From Sphingopyxis sp. 2PD (GTDB taxonomy: Bacteria; Pseudomonadota; Alphaproteobacteria; Sphingomonadales; Sphingomonadaceae), in contig NZ_SCMU01000005.1 in assembly GCF_005503695.1 (NCBI RefSeq), forward strand, positions 96,003 to 160,002: a DNA stretch of 64,000 bases. The letters run 5' to 3'. Below are positions 1-9,845 of this stretch, piece after piece (the stretch's first letter is position 1; every line of letters starts with the position of its first letter). A program made the position numbers and the translations under genes. Below the pieces are notes generated by a model. The model did no database searches and had not been told where the DNA came from. It saw only the letters and a list, made by a program, of their open reading frames with translations.

Positions 1-1513
<1,513 letters not shown>

Positions 1514-1563
1514 GTCGCCGTCCTACCGAAACAATACACCCGTGACAACCAAGGGTCGCGAAC

Positions 1564-2520
1564 CTACGCGTCGCGCTCCACCGGAACCGCGACCATATTG
1601 CCGCTGACCGACGGGCGATCGGGCCTTTTCGCCACCGCGATCACCAGCCCGACCAGCGCCACCGCACCGCCCGCGATCGACAGCGGCGCCCAGCGATACC
1701 CTTCGAACAGTGTCGAAAAGCCCATCGCGATGATCGGGATCAGCACGCTCGACCATGCCGCCTGTCCCGGTCCGACCGCGCGGATGATGTTGAAATAGAG
1801 CGGGAAGGTCACCGCGCTGGCGACGACCCCCAGATACAGCACGCCGCCCAGATAGGCCGGTGTCGCCTCGATCACCGGCGGGCCGGTGGTCGCCCAGGCA
1901 AAGCCGGCATCGCCCAGGGCGCCAAACAGCATCGCCCACGCGATCATTACCGCCATTGACTGCTCGCGCGCCACGCTTGATCCCTGCATCACATTCGATG
2001 CCGACGCGCTGATCACGCCGCACAGGGTGAGCGCGGTGCCGATCAGCACTTCGGCGGCCCCGACGTTGGCGGCGCGATATTCGTGCAGGATCATCATCCC
2101 CACCCCGACGATCGCGATTCCGGCGCCGAGCAGAAAGCGTCCCTCGACTTTCGTCTTCAGGAAGATGCGCCCGAGCAGGGTGTTCGGAACAATCAGCAGC
2201 GCGAACAGCACCGCAACCAGTCCCGAGGTGATGTGCAGCTCGGCGCGATAGACGAAATTGAAGTTGAGCGCGAACTGCGCGAGCCCGAGCAGCGCCGCAA
2301 ACCCCCAGCCGAACCCCGAGAGCGTCAATCGTTCGCGACGCCAGGCCGCATAGGCGAACATCGCGGCGGCGCCGACGAAAAAGCGGTAAGCGACCGACCA
2401 GCTGGGGGGCACGACGCCGAGTTGCCCGGTGATCACGATCCACGTCGATCCCCAGATCAGGGTGATGAAGAGGAAGGGGAATAGGACGCGCGGAGCCAGC
2501 AGGCTGGGCGGCGCGCTCAT
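1564..2520 (-). CDS. EamA-family (DMT) transporter
   Basis: A 318-residue inner-membrane protein with about ten hydrophobic helices arranged as two EamA repeats. The first begins near residue 12 (FLFITLIWGSTW) and the second near residue 155. Members export small metabolites, often amino acids. The ATG at 2520 is chosen because it overlaps the upstream stop as ATGA (2517-2520), a translational coupling arrangement; an in-frame upstream extension has no membrane character and would sit inside the aldolase gene. Coupling to threonine aldolase suggests that the substrate may relate to threonine, glycine or their breakdown products, but that is inference only. Confidence 0.85.
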   Translation of the reverse strand: MSAPPSLLAPRVLFPFLFITLIWGSTWIVITGQLGVVPPSWSVAYRFFVGAAAMFAYAAWRRERLTLSGFGWGFAALLGLAQFALNFNFVYRAELHITSGLVAVLFALLIVPNTLLGRIFLKTKVEGRFLLGAGIAIVGVGMMILHEYRAANVGAAEVLIGTALTLCGVISASASNVMQGSSVAREQSMAVMIAWAMLFGALGDAGFAWATTGPPVIEATPAYLGGVLYLGVVASAVTFPLYFNIIRAVGPGQAAWSSVLIPIIAMGFSTLFEGYRWAPLSIAGGAVALVGLVIAVAKRPDRPSVSGNMVAVPVERDA

Positions 2521-3527
2521 AGCGCGGCGATCGCGGCGGCAAATGGCGCGACCGCCTGCGCATCCTGATCCCAGCTCGCCACCAACCGCGCCGCGCCTTC
2601 GCCCCAATCGTAGAAATCAAAACCGGCGCCGCGCAGTTTCGCGGCCTCGGCAGGCGTCAGCCGGACGAACAATTCATTCGCTTCGACGGGGTGCATCAAC
2701 CGGTCGCCGCACGCCGCCGCCAGCGCCGCCGCCCCGGCGTTCGCCGCGCGCGCATTGTCGAGCCACAGGTCGTTGGTCAGCATCGCGCGAATCTGCGCCG
2801 CCACGAACCGCCCCTTGCTGAGCAAATGGCCGCCGCGTTTTTTCAGCTCGCGGACCCCCGGCCCGCCGCTGCCGCCAAAGAAGACGATCGCCTCGGCCAT
2901 CATCGCACCATTCTTGGTGAAGCCGAACGACAGCGCGTCGACCCCGGCGCGCCAGGTCACATCGGCGGGGGCGCAATCGAGATAGGCGACGGCATTGGCA
3001 AAGCGCGCGCCGTCCATATGCAGCTTCATGCCATTGGCGCGCGCGACCTGGCTGATCTCGCCAATCTCTTCGGCGCGCCACACGAGGCCATATTCGGTCG
3101 CGTTGGTGATGCTGATCGCCGCGGGCTGCACCTGATGGACATCCTGGCGAATCCCGGCGATTCGTGCTTTCAGCGCCTCGGCGTCGATTTTCGCTCCGCG
3201 CCCCGGCAAGGTCATCAACTTGGCGCCGCCCGAATAAAAGGTCGGCGCGCCGCATTCATCAACTTCGATATGCGCTTCCTCGTAACACAGGATGCCCTGC
3301 CACGGTCGCACGAAATGGGCGAGGATGATGCTGTTCGCGGCGGTTCCGGTGGGGATCCACACGACTTCGCAGTCGGTTTCGAACAGCTCCGAAAAGGCCG
3401 CGTCGAGCGACTGGCTCAGCGCATCGCCATCATAGGCGGTGTCGACATGATTGGCAGCCGCCATCGCTTCCATCACCACCGGATGAACCGTTGCAGCATT
3501 GTCGGAGAAAAAGCGGGTAGCAGTCAC
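2517..3527 (-). CDS. ltaE: low-specificity L-threonine aldolase
   Basis: A 336-residue PLP enzyme of fold type I that splits L-threonine or allo-threonine to glycine and acetaldehyde in the cytosol. The N-terminal FSDNAATVHP, the PTGTAANS phosphate-binding region (about 59-66), MDGARFANA (about 171-179) with the PLP-contacting Asp, and SFGFTKNGAMM with the Schiff-base Lys205 are visible. The length is normal for the family. Its stop overlaps the start of the downstream transporter by four bases, so the pair is probably one operon. Related beta-eliminating lyases share the fold, but the motif set favours threonine aldolase. Confidence 0.9.
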   Translation of the reverse strand: MTATRFFSDNAATVHPVVMEAMAAANHVDTAYDGDALSQSLDAAFSELFETDCEVVWIPTGTAANSIILAHFVRPWQGILCYEEAHIEVDECGAPTFYSGGAKLMTLPGRGAKIDAEALKARIAGIRQDVHQVQPAAISITNATEYGLVWRAEEIGEISQVARANGMKLHMDGARFANAVAYLDCAPADVTWRAGVDALSFGFTKNGAMMAEAIVFFGGSGGPGVRELKKRGGHLLSKGRFVAAQIRAMLTNDLWLDNARAANAGAAALAAACGDRLMHPVEANELFVRLTPAEAAKLRGAGFDFYDWGEGAARLVASWDQDAQAVAPFAAAIAAL

Positions 3528-3597
3528 GAATCGCGCCTTAGCGCAGGTCTCGCCGTCTTGCTAATTCTTCATTTCACAATGGCTATTTGCGCCCGGT

Positions 3598-3777
3598 TTA
3601 ACGGTGCCGATACATCCATTTGCGTAGCGTGCGCGATTTGCGGACCATATATTGTCCCGGCCAGATGACACGCGTTCGAACGCCGTGGCGGTCGAGCACC
3701 AGGCCCGTACGGGGAAACCAGATGTGGCATGGCTGCCAGTCATAATCGGCTGTATGGGGGGTAGGTTCGATCGGCAT
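3598..3777 (-). CDS. small hypothetical protein, 59 residues
   Basis: A short basic protein (MPIEPTPHTADYDWQPCHIW at the N terminus, ending in RTLRKWMYRHR) with several Trp and Arg residues and no signal peptide or membrane segment. The start at 3777 is supported by an AAGGA motif six bases upstream. A longer frame with another start at 3801 adds only eight residues. An overlapping 97-codon frame (3561-3854) has a less protein-like composition and was set aside. It stands alone between ltaE and argG on the same strand. I do not recognise a family; the aromatic and basic makeup would fit a small nucleic-acid-binding or stress protein, but this is not shown. Confidence 0.5.
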   Translation of the reverse strand: MPIEPTPHTADYDWQPCHIWFPRTGLVLDRHGVRTRVIWPGQYMVRKSRTLRKWMYRHR

Positions 3778-3946
3778 GGCTGATCCTTGCAATAAGCCCA
3801 ACCCGCACCATCGGCTTTTACATCTTCCCCGCTTTTCAACCCTTTCTCTAACACATATCCGCGCCCGAGTCAGGCAAGTGCCGCGGCGGCGCGACGCACC
3901 GACAGGGCATCTTGGCCCTCGCCGCGCCGCAATCGACGGCGCCGCC

Positions 3947-5164
3947 TTAGCGGTCGCGCTTCGCCAACAGCTTGAGGCGTAGCGCGTTCAGTTTGATGAA
4001 CCCCGCCGCGTCTTTCTGATCATAGGCACCCGCGTCATCCTCGAACGTCACATGGCGCTCGCTGTAAAGGCTATTCGGCGACTTGCGCCCAACGACGTTG
4101 GCGTTGCCCTTGTAGAGCTTGAGCCGGACGGTGCCCGACACCTTTTCCTGGCTATGGTCGATCGCCGCCTGCAACATCTCGCGTTCGGGCGCGAACCAGA
4201 AACCGTTGTAGATGAGCTCGGCATATTTGGGCATGAGCTCGTCTTTCAGGTGCGCGGCGCCGCGGTCGAGCGTGATGCTTTCGATGCCGCGATGCGCCCG
4301 CGCATAGATTTCGCCGCCCGGCGTCTCGTACATGCCGCGCGACTTCATGCCGACGAAGCGGTTTTCGACGAGGTCGAGGCGGCCGATGCCATGCTTGCGG
4401 CCGAGGTCGTTGAGCGCCGCGAGCAAGGTCGCGGGCGACATCGCTTCGCCGTTCAGCGCCACCCCGTCGCCGCGTTCGAAATCGACCGTGATATATTCGG
4501 GGGCGTCGGGCGCATCCTCGGGATTGACGGTGCGCGAATAGACATAGTCGGGGGTCTCGTCCCACGGATTTTCCAGCACCTTGCCCTCGCTCGAGGTGTG
4601 CAGCAGATTGGCGTCGGTCGAGAAGGAGCTTTCGCCGCGCTTGTCCTTCGGCACCGGAATCTGGTGCTGTTCGGCCCAGGCAATCAGCGCGGTGCGGCTC
4701 GTTAGATCCCATTCGCGCCACGGCGCGATGACCTTGATGTCGGGGTTCAGCGCATAGGCCGACAGTTCGAAGCGGACTTGGTCATTGCCCTTGCCCGTCG
4801 CGCCATGCGCGACCGCGTCGGCGCCGGTTTCGCGCGCGATTTCGACCAGCCGTTTCGAAATCAGCGGACGGGCGATCGACGTGCCAAGCAGATAATCGCC
4901 TTCGTACCGCGCGTTGGCGCGCATCATCGGGAAAACGAAGTCGCGAACAAATTCTTCGCGCAGGTCGTCGATATAGATATGCTCGGGCTTGATCCCCATC
5001 AACTCGGCCTTGGCGCGCGCGGGCTCCAGCTCCTCGCCCTGCCCCAGATCGGCGGTGAAGGTCACCACCTCGCAGCCATAGGTGACCTGCAGCCACTTCA
5101 GGATGACGCTGGTATCGAGGCCGCCCGAATAGGCAAGGACGACGCGCTTGATGGAATCGGACAT
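3947..5164 (-). CDS. argG: argininosuccinate synthase
   Basis: A 405-residue cytosolic enzyme that joins citrulline and aspartate at the expense of ATP (to AMP and PPi), the penultimate step of arginine synthesis. The N-type PP-loop AYSGGLDTS lies at about residues 10-18, followed by [11 protein letters not shown]. Citrulline and aspartate contact regions such as [12 protein letters not shown] and the [10 protein letters not shown] segment are present. The length is full for the family. The gene is monocistronic here. It starts divergently from the S46 peptidase gene with a 153-base gap that must hold both promoters. Confidence 0.96.
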   Translation of the reverse strand: MSDSIKRVVLAYSGGLDTSVILKWLQVTYGCEVVTFTADLGQGEELEPARAKAELMGIKPEHIYIDDLREEFVRDFVFPMMRANARYEGDYLLGTSIARPLISKRLVEIARETGADAVAHGATGKGNDQVRFELSAYALNPDIKVIAPWREWDLTSRTALIAWAEQHQIPVPKDKRGESSFSTDANLLHTSSEGKVLENPWDETPDYVYSRTVNPEDAPDAPEYITVDFERGDGVALNGEAMSPATLLAALNDLGRKHGIGRLDLVENRFVGMKSRGMYETPGGEIYARAHRGIESITLDRGAAHLKDELMPKYAELIYNGFWFAPEREMLQAAIDHSQEKVSGTVRLKLYKGNANVVGRKSPNSLYSERHVTFEDDAGAYDQKDAAGFIKLNALRLKLLAKRDR

Positions 5165-5278
5165 GGCGGTACCTTTGGCGAGGGAATATCGCGGGCGCGG
5201 CTAGCAGCCTGCCCGCCCCCGCGCAACCGCGATGCGCTACGACAACATTCCCCTTGGCCGCGCGGACGTCGACCGCTA

Positions 5279-5292
5279 GTATCAGATGATAC
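5279..5292. promoter_or_regulatory. perfect palindrome upstream of the S46 peptidase gene
   Basis: GTATCA-GA-TGATAC is a perfect 6+6 inverted repeat with a two-base centre. It ends 25 bases before the peptidase start, in the intergenic region shared with argG. Position and symmetry fit an operator for a dimeric repressor, but no regulator is assigned. Confidence 0.35.
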
Positions 5293-5317
5293 CATATCTC
5301 ACGGACGAGGATTTTTG

Positions 5318-7387
5318 ATGCGCCTGACCCTTGCTTTCGCTTCTGCCGCCGCCGCGGCGTTCGCCGTCGCCACCCCCGCTGCTGCCGAGGAAGGTATGTG
5401 GACGTTCGACGGCGTCCCGACCGACGCGATCCGCAACGCCTATGGCTGGGCGCCCGACAAGCAATGGCTGGACCGGACGCAGGCGGCGGCGGTGCGGCTG
5501 ACCGGCGGCTGTTCGGCGTCGTTCGTGTCGGGCGAAGGCTTGATCCTGACCAACCATCATTGCGTCATCAGCTGCCTGCAGAATCTGTCGACCGCCGAAA
5601 ATGACCTGGTCGCGGGTGGCTTCAACGCCGCCGACCGCGCGCGCGAACGCCAATGCCCCGGCCAGCAGGCCGAGGTCGTCACGTCGATCACCGACGTCAC
5701 CGGCGATATTCAGGGCGTGATCGGATCGCTGACCGGCGAGGCGCTGGTCAAGGCGCGCGACGCACGCATCGCCGAACTCGAATCGGCGGGCTGCACCGAC
5801 CGCGCCAAGACGCGCTGCCAGGTCGTGACCTTGTTCGGCGGCGGCCAATACAAGCTGTATCAATATCGCAAGTACAGCGACGTCCGCATCGCTTGGGCGC
5901 CCGAATTCCAGGCGGCCTTCTTCGGCGGCGACCCCGACAATTTCAACTTCCCGCGCTACGCGATGGATGCCGCCTTCCTGCGCGCCTATGAAGGCGGCAA
6001 GCCGGTCGCGACGCCCACCCACCTCAAATGGAATCCGCGCGCGCCGCAGGAAGGCGAGATCACCTTCGTCGTCGGCAACCCCGGTTCGACCCAGCGCCTG
6101 CTGACCGAAACGCAGCGCGAATTCCAGCGCGCCGAGCGCCTGCCGCTGACGCTGATCCTGCTGTCTGAGTTCCGGGGCCGCCTGATCGCGAGCATGGAAG
6201 GCGATGCCGACAAGACCCGCGAAGGCGGCGACGAGCTGTTCGGATATGAAAACAGCTTCAAGGCCTTGTCAGGGCAGCTGCGCGCGCTCAACGATCCCGC
6301 CTTTACTGCCAAGCTGGCCGCCGAGGAAGCCGACCTGCGCGCCCGGGTCAAGGGCAATGCCGAAATCGGCGATCCCTGGTCCGAAATCGACAAGGCGATG
6401 GCCGAACGCCGCAACACCTACCTCGACAGCGTGTTCCTGCAGAACGGCCCCGCCAGCTATTCGACGTTGGTCGGTTATGCGATGACGCTGGTGCGCGCCG
6501 CCGCCGAACGCGGCAAGCCGAACAGCGAGCGCCTGCCCGGTTTCACCGACTCGGCGCTGCCGCTCACCGAAAAGCGGCTGACCGATCCGGTGCCGACCTA
6601 TCCCTGGCTGGAAGAACTGGGCGTCAGCTTCTGGGCCAGCAAGGCGCGCGAATATCTGGGCGCCGACAATGCCGACGTCAAAATGCTGCTGGGCAAGGAA
6701 AGCCCCGAAGCGCTCGGCAAGCGGCTGGTCGAAGGGACGAAGCTCGCCGATCCCGCCTATCGCAAGCAATTGTGGGAGGGCGGCGCCGCGGCGATCGCGG
6801 CGTCGGACGACCCGATGATCCGCTTCTTCAGCCAGCTCGATCCGCGCGCCCGCGCAATCAAGACGGCGTTCGACCGCGACTATGATGCGCCGGTCACCGC
6901 GGCGCAGGCACGATTGGCAAAGGCGCGCTTCGCCGCCTATGGCGACAAGCTCTATCCCGACGCGACCTTCACGCTGCGCCTGTCCTATGGCCAGGTGAAG
7001 GGGTGGACCGAGCGCGGCAAGCCGGTGCCGGCGACGACCGTGATGGGTGGCACTTACGACCGGGCGACGGGGCAGCTGCCCTACAAACTGGCCGACGGGT
7101 TCGTGAAGGCGGAGTCGCGGATTAACAAGAATGTCGTCTATGACTTCGTCACGACCAACGATATCATCGGCGGCAATTCGGGGTCGCCGGTCATCGCGCG
7201 CGACGGCAGCGTGATCGGCACCGCGTTCGATGGCAATATCCACTCGCTGGGCGGCAATTTCGGCTATGACGGCACGCTGAACCGCACCGTCGCGGTGTCG
7301 ACCGCGGCGATCCAGGAAGGGCTGGAGAAAATCTGGCCCGCCCCGGCGCTGGTCGCCGAACTGAAGGGTGGCACGAAACGGCGATAA
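5318..7387 (+). CDS. S46-family dipeptidyl peptidase (DPP7/DPP11 type)
   Basis: A 689-residue exported serine exopeptidase that removes dipeptides from the N terminus of peptides in the periplasm. The signal peptide is residues 1-23 (AAAAFAVATPAAA). The chymotrypsin-like triad is visible: LTNHHC with His80/His81, GDPDNFNFPRY with Asp207, and GGNSGSPV with Ser621. The region after the serine contains FDGN. In this family, Gly at that position is linked to hydrophobic P1 preference (DPP7-like), whereas DPP11 has Arg there; I rely on memory for this. The ATG at 5318 is chosen because the signal peptide begins there; the frame is open further upstream into sequence antisense to argG. An operator-like palindrome precedes it. 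Confidence 0.88.
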   Translation: MRLTLAFASAAAAAFAVATPAAAEEGMWTFDGVPTDAIRNAYGWAPDKQWLDRTQAAAVRLTGGCSASFVSGEGLILTNHHCVISCLQNLSTAENDLVAGGFNAADRARERQCPGQQAEVVTSITDVTGDIQGVIGSLTGEALVKARDARIAELESAGCTDRAKTRCQVVTLFGGGQYKLYQYRKYSDVRIAWAPEFQAAFFGGDPDNFNFPRYAMDAAFLRAYEGGKPVATPTHLKWNPRAPQEGEITFVVGNPGSTQRLLTETQREFQRAERLPLTLILLSEFRGRLIASMEGDADKTREGGDELFGYENSFKALSGQLRALNDPAFTAKLAAEEADLRARVKGNAEIGDPWSEIDKAMAERRNTYLDSVFLQNGPASYSTLVGYAMTLVRAAAERGKPNSERLPGFTDSALPLTEKRLTDPVPTYPWLEELGVSFWASKAREYLGADNADVKMLLGKESPEALGKRLVEGTKLADPAYRKQLWEGGAAAIAASDDPMIRFFSQLDPRARAIKTAFDRDYDAPVTAAQARLAKARFAAYGDKLYPDATFTLRLSYGQVKGWTERGKPVPATTVMGGTYDRATGQLPYKLADGFVKAESRINKNVVYDFVTTNDIIGGNSGSPVIARDGSVIGTAFDGNIHSLGGNFGYDGTLNRTVAVSTAAIQEGLEKIWPAPALVAELKGGTKRR

Positions 7388-7409
7388 TCGCCCGCCGGGA
7401 GGAACCGCG

Positions 7410-7847
7410 ATGGCCAAGAGTGAATTGAAGACCAAGGCTACCGAGGCGTCGGTCGCCGACTTCATCGCCGCGGTTCCCGAAGCGCGGCGCCGCGAGGAGG
7501 CGGCGGTGATCGACGCGATCCACCGCCGCGTTACCGGGCTGGAACCGAAGATGTGGGGGCCGTCGATCATCGGCTATGGCAGCTATGACTATGTCTATGA
7601 CAGCGGCCGGTCGGGAACGATGTGCCGCGCCGGGTTCAGCCCGCGCAAGGCGGCGATGACGCTGTATCTGATGGGCCATTATTGCGACCGGCAACCCGAG
7701 GCCGACGCGCTGTTCGCGCGGCTGGGCAAGTATAAGACGGGCAAGTCGTGTCTTTACGTCAACAAGCTGGCGGATGTTGATTTGGACGTGCTGGAGCAGC
7801 TGATTGTGCTCAGCTGGGATGTCATGAACGAGCGTTATCCGGGATAG
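7410..7847 (+). CDS. DUF1801 domain protein
   Basis: A 145-residue cytosolic protein of the DUF1801 group (YdhG/YdeI-like fold). The start at 7410 follows a GGGAGGA ribosome site at 7397-7403. The conserved middle, with PSIIGYGSYDYVYDSGRSG and RKAAMTLYLMGHY, is typical of the family; the C terminus carries LYVNKLADVDLDVLEQLI. No catalytic role is established for the family. It lies 22 bases after the S46 peptidase gene and may be cotranscribed with it. It contains no signal peptide. Confidence 0.82.
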   Translation: MAKSELKTKATEASVADFIAAVPEARRREEAAVIDAIHRRVTGLEPKMWGPSIIGYGSYDYVYDSGRSGTMCRAGFSPRKAAMTLYLMGHYCDRQPEADALFARLGKYKTGKSCLYVNKLADVDLDVLEQLIVLSWDVMNERYPG

Positions 7848-7899
7848 ATATTGCGGACATGGCCAATGGCCGGTTGCGACCGGAAGGGGACGTGTCTTC

Positions 7900-8009
7900 T
7901 CCCCTCCCTTTTAGGGAGGGGCTGGGGGTGGGTAGCCGCCGAAGGCGGCATTCTGCCTCGGCTCGCTTCGCTCGCACCCACCCCTAACCCCTCCCTGAAA
8001 GGGAGGGGA
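7900..8009. repeat. dispersed inverted repeat, family A copy 1
   Basis: Two 34-base arms, 7900-7933 and 7976-8009, are nearly perfect inverted complements. Each arm is itself a small hairpin of CCCTCCC and GGGAGGG type followed by a G-rich or C-rich stretch. The spacer holds a smaller GCCGCC/GGCGGC hairpin. It lies between two convergent genes, where it could serve as a bidirectional terminator or transcript stabiliser. Related copies occur at 9691, 17773, 22289, 52846 and 57876. Confidence 0.85.
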
Positions 8010-8065
8010 ATGGCTTAAAACCACCCCAAAGCCGCCATCCCTTCCGGCCCAGAGGGGCCAACCGG

Positions 8066-8836
8066 TCAAATCCCCGCATACCATTCATAATCGATGCGAT
8101 CTTCCCAATAGCCGCCCTTGCCCGCGCCGATGCCGTCGAGGCTGGCGACTGCTTCGATCGCGTTCACATATTTGGCGTGTTTGTAGCCGAGCTGGCGCTC
8201 GATCCGCAGGCGCAGCGGCGCGCCGTTGGCGATTGGCAGCACCGCGTCGTTGAGCGCCCAGGCCAGGATCGTCTGCGGGTGCCGCGCGTCGATCATGTCG
8301 CAGCTTTCATAATAGAGCGCGTCGCCGAGCCGGTCAGCGCAGCGAAAGACGATATAGCGCGCATTGTCGCTGACCCCGGCGGCGGCGAGGATGCGCGACA
8401 GCTGGACCCCGGTCCATTGCCCGATAGCGCTCCACCCTTCGACGCAGTCGTGGCGGGTGATCTGGGTGCGCTGCGGCATCGCGCGGATGTCGGCCATCGA
8501 CAGCGATAGCGGCCGCGCGACCAGTCCGGTGACCGCGACCCGCCAGTCGCCGAAGCCGCTCGCGGCATGCGCGGCATAGGCGGCGCCCGCGGGCAGCCGC
8601 GTGCCATTGGGCCGGAAGTAAGGCGACAGGTCGGCGCGGCTATATTCGCGCGCCAGAGCGTTGCGGTCGATGAGCGCGCGCTGGCTCGCGCGGTTCATCT
8701 CCTCGCCCATCGACAAGATCTTGCGCACTGCGGGCGCGTCGTTGATCGCGTCGCAAGCCGACAGCAGCGGCAATGTTGCAGCAAGGCCGCCGACGCGGGC
8801 GATCAGCTGGCGGCGCGGCAGAATGATCTCGTTCAT
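8066..8836 (-). CDS. Tat-exported molybdopterin-dependent oxidoreductase (sulfite-oxidase fold)
   Basis: A 256-residue periplasmic protein. The N terminus has PRRQLIARVGG, a twin-arginine-like signal, and LLSAC further on could be a lipobox. The SUOX/MsrP-type molybdopterin fold is marked by the segment RHDCVEGWSAIGQW, whose Cys is the usual Mo ligand, and by LRLRIERQLGYKHAKYV near the C terminus. Relatives reduce methionine sulfoxide or other S- and N-oxides. The start overlaps the stop of the cytochrome b gene by four bases (ATGA), so the two are translated together and probably form a quinol-linked reductase or oxidase. The exact substrate cannot be deduced. Confidence 0.85.
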   Translation of the reverse strand: MNEIILPRRQLIARVGGLAATLPLLSACDAINDAPAVRKILSMGEEMNRASQRALIDRNALAREYSRADLSPYFRPNGTRLPAGAAYAAHAASGFGDWRVAVTGLVARPLSLSMADIRAMPQRTQITRHDCVEGWSAIGQWTGVQLSRILAAAGVSDNARYIVFRCADRLGDALYYESCDMIDARHPQTILAWALNDAVLPIANGAPLRLRIERQLGYKHAKYVNAIEAVASLDGIGAGKGGYWEDRIDYEWYAGI

Positions 8837-9666
8837 GCGTCCTTCTCCGGCGGCAGGCGGAACCAGCCGGTCACCATCGACCGCACCTCGTTCACTGGCC
8901 CGGCGAGCAAGACCATCAGGTTATGGACAAGGAAAAACGCCACCAGCGCCCAGGCCGCGATGAAATGGATCGAGCGCGCCGACTGGCGGCCGCCGAACAG
9001 GTCGAGCAGCCACGGCGCGCCGGCATTGATCCCCGGCGACATCGTCAGCCCGGTCGCGATCATCAGCGGCAGCAGGATGAAGATCACGCCGATGTAGCTG
9101 AGCTTCTGCAAAATGCCGTAGCGCGCCGCGGCATCGCCCGTCGGGAAGCGCAGCCGCGCATGATCCTTGATGTCGTCCCAGATATGGCGCGGCGACCATT
9201 CGGTGCGGCGGACGTGCAGGTCCTTTTTCAGATGCCCGCCGATCGCGGTCCACAACATGTAGAGCGTCAGCCCCATCGCCATTACCCAGGCAAAGAACAG
9301 GTGCCAGCGCCGCCCGTCGGCAAGGCTGTAGCTGGTCGGGATCGTCGCCCAGCCGGGGAAGGCCCAGGTTTTTTGGATCCCTTCGGCATCGGTCCAGCGG
9401 CCGAGCACCCCGGTCGTTTCGACCCGCCAGTCGCCGATCCGCAAATAGCCCTCATCCGCGGTCGAGCCGATCACCAGCCAGGCACGGTCGAAATTGGCGC
9501 CATATTCGCCCCAATAGAGCCGCGGGTGCGCGTTGAAGATCGTCAGCCCGCTCATCAGCAGGACGAGCAAGGTGACCGCGTTCACCCAGTGCCAGATGCG
9601 CGTCGGCAGCCGGTGGCGATAGACGTGCGGCGGTGGCGGGGTGGGAGAAGGATCAACGTCGCTCAT
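8833..9666 (-). CDS. b-type cytochrome (cytochrome b/b6-like) partner of the molybdoenzyme
   Basis: A 277-residue inner-membrane haem protein. HRLPTRIWHWVNAVTLL begins the first helix, with His residues that are standard b-haem ligands. Further helices include RRWHLFFAWVMAMGLTLYML, YIGVIFILLPLMIATGLTM and SIHFIAAWALVAFFLVHNL. A roughly 60-residue periplasmic loop between helices 1 and 2 carries aromatic and charged residues. Residues 1-15 are Pro-rich. ATG 9666 is preferred over a GTG four codons upstream because an AGGGAG motif would be too close to the latter. The four-base overlap with the molybdoenzyme gene indicates that the cytochrome exchanges electrons between quinone and that enzyme. 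Confidence 0.85.
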   Translation of the reverse strand: MSDVDPSPTPPPPHVYRHRLPTRIWHWVNAVTLLVLLMSGLTIFNAHPRLYWGEYGANFDRAWLVIGSTADEGYLRIGDWRVETTGVLGRWTDAEGIQKTWAFPGWATIPTSYSLADGRRWHLFFAWVMAMGLTLYMLWTAIGGHLKKDLHVRRTEWSPRHIWDDIKDHARLRFPTGDAAARYGILQKLSYIGVIFILLPLMIATGLTMSPGINAGAPWLLDLFGGRQSARSIHFIAAWALVAFFLVHNLMVLLAGPVNEVRSMVTGWFRLPPEKDA

Positions 9667-9690
9667 CGCATCCGGCACTCCCTCTACACG

Positions 9691-9813
9691 CCCTCCCCTT
9701 CAGGGGAGGGCAGCGAGACTTGGCACTTGCTGCCTAGTCGCAGCGGGTGGGGGTCAGCGGCATTGCACAAGGTCGCTGACCCCCACCCCAACCCCTCCCC
9801 TGAAAGGGAGGGG
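9691..9813. repeat. dispersed inverted repeat, family A copy 2
   Basis: Hairpin arms of CCCTCCCC/GGGGAGGG type flank a core where GGGTGGGGGTCAGCG pairs with CGCTGACCCCCACCC. The repeat lies between the acyl-CoA ligase gene and the cytochrome b gene on the same strand. It is a relative of the copy at 7900. Confidence 0.82.
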
Positions 9814-9845
9814 CTTAAGACGGTTCGCTCGCCACCAAAAAAAGG

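Noticed and set aside
3561..3854. 97-codon frame overlapping the small 59-residue gene
   Set aside because: Its composition is less protein-like and its start lacks a ribosome site, whereas the shorter frame has one.
4778..5317. N-terminal extension of the S46 peptidase by 180 residues
   Set aside because: The extension is antisense to argG and would bury the signal peptide; ATG 5318 starts a normal export signal.
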